7,268 nucleotides of DNA from Bacillus sp. ISL-7 (GTDB lineage: Bacteria; Bacillota; Bacilli; Bacillales_B; DSM-18226). Below, in pieces: positions 5,587 through 7,268 of the stretch. The first letter of the stretch is position 1; every line of letters starts with the position of its first letter. Under the pieces are notes generated by a model. The model made no database searches, had not been told where the DNA came from, and saw only the letters and a program-made list of their open reading frames with translations. The position numbers and the translations under genes are program-made. The DNA is taken from contig NZ_JAGGQW010000099.1 in the NCBI RefSeq assembly GCF_018613065.1, forward strand, positions 1 to 7,268, given 5' to 3'.

Positions 5587-5838
5587 TCAGAATAAAAGCT
5601 CAAACACTTCATTAAGCTCGTGAGCCCTTTTTTCATCTTGCTCTTCTTTTGCATAGTTAATTTCTTTCGGCAGCATTCTATTTAAAAATGCAATTTCTTT
5701 TTGGTTCAAATCTCGAACAAAGGATCCTTCGGAGGCATAGCGACCTTCCGATAGTTTGCGGTAAATATGCCTGCCTTCGGAATGGTCATCAGTGTAATTT
5801 GACAAAGTTTCTCTTAAGTAGCCCAAAGTTTTATCCAA
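5587..5838 (-). CDS. csgA: CsgA, sporulation-specific (SASP-type) small protein
   Basis: 83-residue soluble protein resembling, from memory, B. subtilis CsgA (about 82 residues), a sigma-G-dependent forespore protein. It is unrelated to curli CsgA. Family-like stretches are TLGYLRETLSNY near the start, RYASEGSFVRDLNQKEIAFLN in the middle and EEQDEKRAHELNEVFELL at the end. It is highly charged and helical, with no signal peptide or membrane segment. I place the start at TTG 5838. That gives MDKTLGYL, matching the family start, with SD AGGTGA (5845-5850) 6 bases upstream. The frame also allows GTG 5847, but its SD (GAAAGG) would be only 4 bases away. Molecular function is unknown. Alone on its strand, closed by the strong terminator at 5532-5574. 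I could not find a convincing sigma-G promoter upstream. Confidence 0.82.
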   Translation of the reverse strand: MDKTLGYLRETLSNYTDDHSEGRHIYRKLSEGRYASEGSFVRDLNQKEIAFLNRMLPKEINYAKEEQDEKRAHELNEVFELLF

Positions 5839-5921
5839 GGTTTTCACCTATCCTTTCACCACATATTTTTTAACGAGATTCCTTTAATATACATGCGAAA
5901 GTTAGGAAATAGCTGGCCAGT

Positions 5922-5959
5922 AAAAAAGCCTCTGATAAACACACTTAAGAGAGAGGCTT
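5922..5959 (-). terminator. Terminator of the methyltransferase gene
   Basis: On the minus strand AAGCCTCT (complement of 5952-5959) pairs with AGAGGCTT (complement of 5926-5933) around an 18-base loop, followed by a T-run (complement of the A-run at 5922-5927). It starts 12 bases after the methyltransferase stop codon. Confidence 0.82.
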
Positions 5960-5971
5960 GTAATAAACATT

Positions 5972-6685
5972 TTAAGATTTCGAACAAGTGATGATTCGAT
6001 AGCTTAAAATATCCTGGTATTTTAAGACCATATTTCCATGTTCATTTAATATTTGGAAAAGTTCAGGTTCAAAATTTTTGGAAAAATTGAACTCTGCTGT
6101 ATTGTTCCCATGACTGATAGCAGTGTTTTCGATTTTTAGGACAATATCTTGGAAGCCTGTTTTCTCTAATAATTTTCTCCAATCATCCTCCATTAATAAT
6201 GAATCTAAAGCATAAAATTTCATGATTTCAGCTTCTTCATCCTGACTCAGCTTTGTGTTTATCGTCATTTCGTTTGCAATAAAACGTCCACCTTTTTTTA
6301 AGACTCGATAAAATTCTCTTAGTGCGGTCGGTTTATTAACAAAAGCTAAAACGGATTCAGATAAAATAAAGTCAAAGCTATTGTCTTTAAAGGGAATTTT
6401 CTCAACAGACCCTGGGATTAACTGAATGGGTAAATTTAATGATTGAAAGCGCATTCTTGCTTTATCTATCATGATTGGATTGATTTCAAGTCCTACTACC
6501 ATTGCCTTATATTGCTGATATAAATATGCCGCGGTTTGTCCAGTGCCGCAGCCTGCATCTAAAATGCGGGATTTGTTTGTAATGTTTTCACCAGACAGTA
6601 TGTTTTTTGTTAATGGGATACCACCTGGATGGGCCCCACCCACGCCAAATTTGGCCAAAAAGTCAATATAGGTTAAACCTCCCAT
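5972..6685 (-). CDS. Class I SAM-dependent methyltransferase
   Basis: 237 residues from ATG 6685; substrate unknown, predicted cytoplasmic. It has the Rossmann-fold signatures of the Methyltransf_11/25 group. Motif I ILDAGCGTGQTA is at 41-52, and VVGLEINP (63-70) carries the acidic Glu67 expected to bind the ribose. IPGSVEKIPFKDNSFDFILSES (motif II-III region) begins near 90, and FYRVLKKGGRFIANE is at 125-139. An N-terminal FLAKFGVGGAHPGG stretch precedes the SAM domain and looks like a subfamily marker. The frame extends to tandem GTG codons at 6697 and 6700, adding five residues. The upstream GAGGTGGTG favours initiation nearby but does not cleanly decide between them; ATG is preferred because MGGLTYIDFLAKFG resembles family starts. 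Monocistronic, with its own terminator; neighbours give no clue to the substrate. Confidence 0.88.
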   Translation of the reverse strand: MGGLTYIDFLAKFGVGGAHPGGIPLTKNILSGENITNKSRILDAGCGTGQTAAYLYQQYKAMVVGLEINPIMIDKARMRFQSLNLPIQLIPGSVEKIPFKDNSFDFILSESVLAFVNKPTALREFYRVLKKGGRFIANEMTINTKLSQDEEAEIMKFYALDSLLMEDDWRKLLEKTGFQDIVLKIENTAISHGNNTAEFNFSKNFEPELFQILNEHGNMVLKYQDILSYRIITCSKS

Positions 6686-6901
6686 AAATAAAGACACCAC
6701 CTCAATGATCTTTTAGCATTTTATGATAACTAGTGGAGAGAGGTTCTTTCTAAATAGTGATCCGGAATAACAATTAACAATAGAAATATTATGTAAACAA
6801 AAAATTGACCATTAAAACATTTATCACTCAAAAACTTACCAGCAAATAACAAATTATGTTCAGTTTCCTTCTAATATTTTAAGCGATTACGCGCAAATTA
6901 A

Positions 6902-6934
6902 TGAAATGGAAGGGGTAGATTCCTTTCCATTTCA
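6902..6934 (+). promoter_or_regulatory. Stable 5'-UTR hairpin just before a ribosome binding site
   Basis: A 13-bp stem with one G-U pair (6902-6914 with 6922-6934) and a 7-base loop GTAGATT ends five bases before the SD AAGGAG (6940-6945) of the small membrane protein gene. No T-run follows, so it is not a terminator. It may stabilise the mRNA end or modulate ribosome access. The rest of the gap 6701-6901 shows no clear gene or promoter. Confidence 0.55.
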
Positions 6935-6953
6935 ATATGAAGGAGTGCTTTGG

Positions 6954-7226
6954 ATGAAAAAAGTAAAAGTTCAGCCGTTTTTCAATATGTTTAGAAGAAA
7001 ACGAAAAAGTAGAGGAGCTATGTGGGCATCTCTATTAGGCATTGGTATAAGTGCTGCTGTTTTTGGAGTGACAAAGGGAAAACGTAAGGACCTTGCACTT
7101 CCTTTTCAGAATATGGTAAAGAACTTTACGCCAAAAACAAATCTTAATTTAATGGATAATCAAGCGATAACAGAATTTTCGGAAGAACTATTGATGAGTG
7201 CATTAAATAAAGATAATAAACGTTAA
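6954..7226 (+). CDS. Small basic single-pass membrane protein, unknown function
   Basis: 90 residues, family not recognised. A very basic N-terminus (KKVKVQPFFNMFRRKRKSR, 2-20) precedes one hydrophobic glycine-rich helix (about 22-40, MWASLLGIGISAAVFGVTKG). A second basic patch (KGKRK) and a soluble tail ending in EFSEELLMSALNKDNKR follow. The flanking charges suggest one membrane anchor, although positive residues on both sides leave the orientation open. ATG 6954 is chosen because of the near-ideal SD AAGGAG (6940-6945) 8 bases upstream. An in-frame ATG at 6906 lies inside the 5' hairpin and has no SD. No promoter could be assigned: TTGACC at 6805-6810 lacks a matching -10. Small proteins of this shape are common and mostly uncharacterised in Bacillaceae. 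Confidence 0.75.
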   Translation: MKKVKVQPFFNMFRRKRKSRGAMWASLLGIGISAAVFGVTKGKRKDLALPFQNMVKNFTPKTNLNLMDNQAITEFSEELLMSALNKDNKR

Positions 7227-7249
7227 AAAAAAAGTCCGCATTGCGGACT
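7225..7249 (-). terminator. Terminator of a minus-strand gene beyond the right edge
   Basis: The 7-bp stem AGTCCGC (7233-7239) / GCGGACT (7243-7249) has loop ATT. On the minus strand it is followed by nine T (complement of 7225-7233); on the + strand no T-run follows. It therefore best serves a convergent gene to the right and touches the stop codon of the small membrane protein gene. Confidence 0.75.
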
Positions 7250-7268
7250 CAGATTGTCGAGAAAGGGT

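Noticed and set aside
1..7268. CRISPR arrays, insertion sequences, prophage genes, tRNA or rRNA genes, or a defence system
   Set aside because: No regularly spaced direct repeats, transposase or integrase frames, cloverleaf or rRNA-like sequences were seen on either strand.

Overview
The window looks like chromosomal DNA of an endospore-forming Bacillaceae (Bacillus/Neobacillus-like). It is AT-rich, has strong AAGGAG-type ribosome binding sites, uses GTG and TTG starts as well as ATG, and carries spore-specific families (DUF1657, a DUF421 protein of the 2Duf type, CsgA). There are no rRNA or tRNA genes, CRISPR arrays, insertion sequences or phage genes. Nine protein genes can be supported, plus two candidate short non-coding transcripts.

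Left part (1-1200): two tandem hairpins, then a ten-helix EmrE/DMT-type efflux transporter (+) closed by a strong terminator. Convergent to it (1216-2582, minus) is a spore module. A stand-alone DUF1657 gene sits behind a good sigma-G-type promoter and is followed by an intrinsic terminator. A second DUF1657 gene comes next, then a DUF421 membrane protein whose C-terminus is itself DUF1657-like. This is the architecture of 2Duf, the protein of the mobile spoVA2mob operon linked to spore wet-heat resistance, but here it has no spoVA genes beside it.

Middle (2712-5298): an erythromycin-esterase-family enzyme (minus) and a YitT-family membrane protein (+) are divergent. The 415-base gap between them contains an extended -10 promoter and an intrinsic terminator about 180 bases later with no gene between. 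That is the arrangement of a riboregulatory leader or a small RNA. It matches no riboswitch class I can recognise.

Right part (5299-7268): after the yitT terminator comes a second gene-less promoter-to-terminator unit on the + strand, ending in two adjacent perfect hairpins. Then come csgA (sigma-G-dependent in B. subtilis, from memory) and a class I SAM methyltransferase, both minus, each with its own terminator. Last is a small one-helix basic membrane protein (+) with a 13-bp hairpin just upstream of its Shine-Dalgarno. The final hairpin reads as the terminator of a minus-strand gene beyond the right edge.

Apart from the DUF1657/DUF421 set, the genes are mostly monocistronic and separated by terminators, so they need not share a pathway. 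The recurring theme is forespore biology (2Duf module, CsgA). The best candidates for something undescribed are the free-standing 2Duf module and the two orphan promoter-terminator transcripts flanking yitT. All homology statements are from memory; no searches were run.
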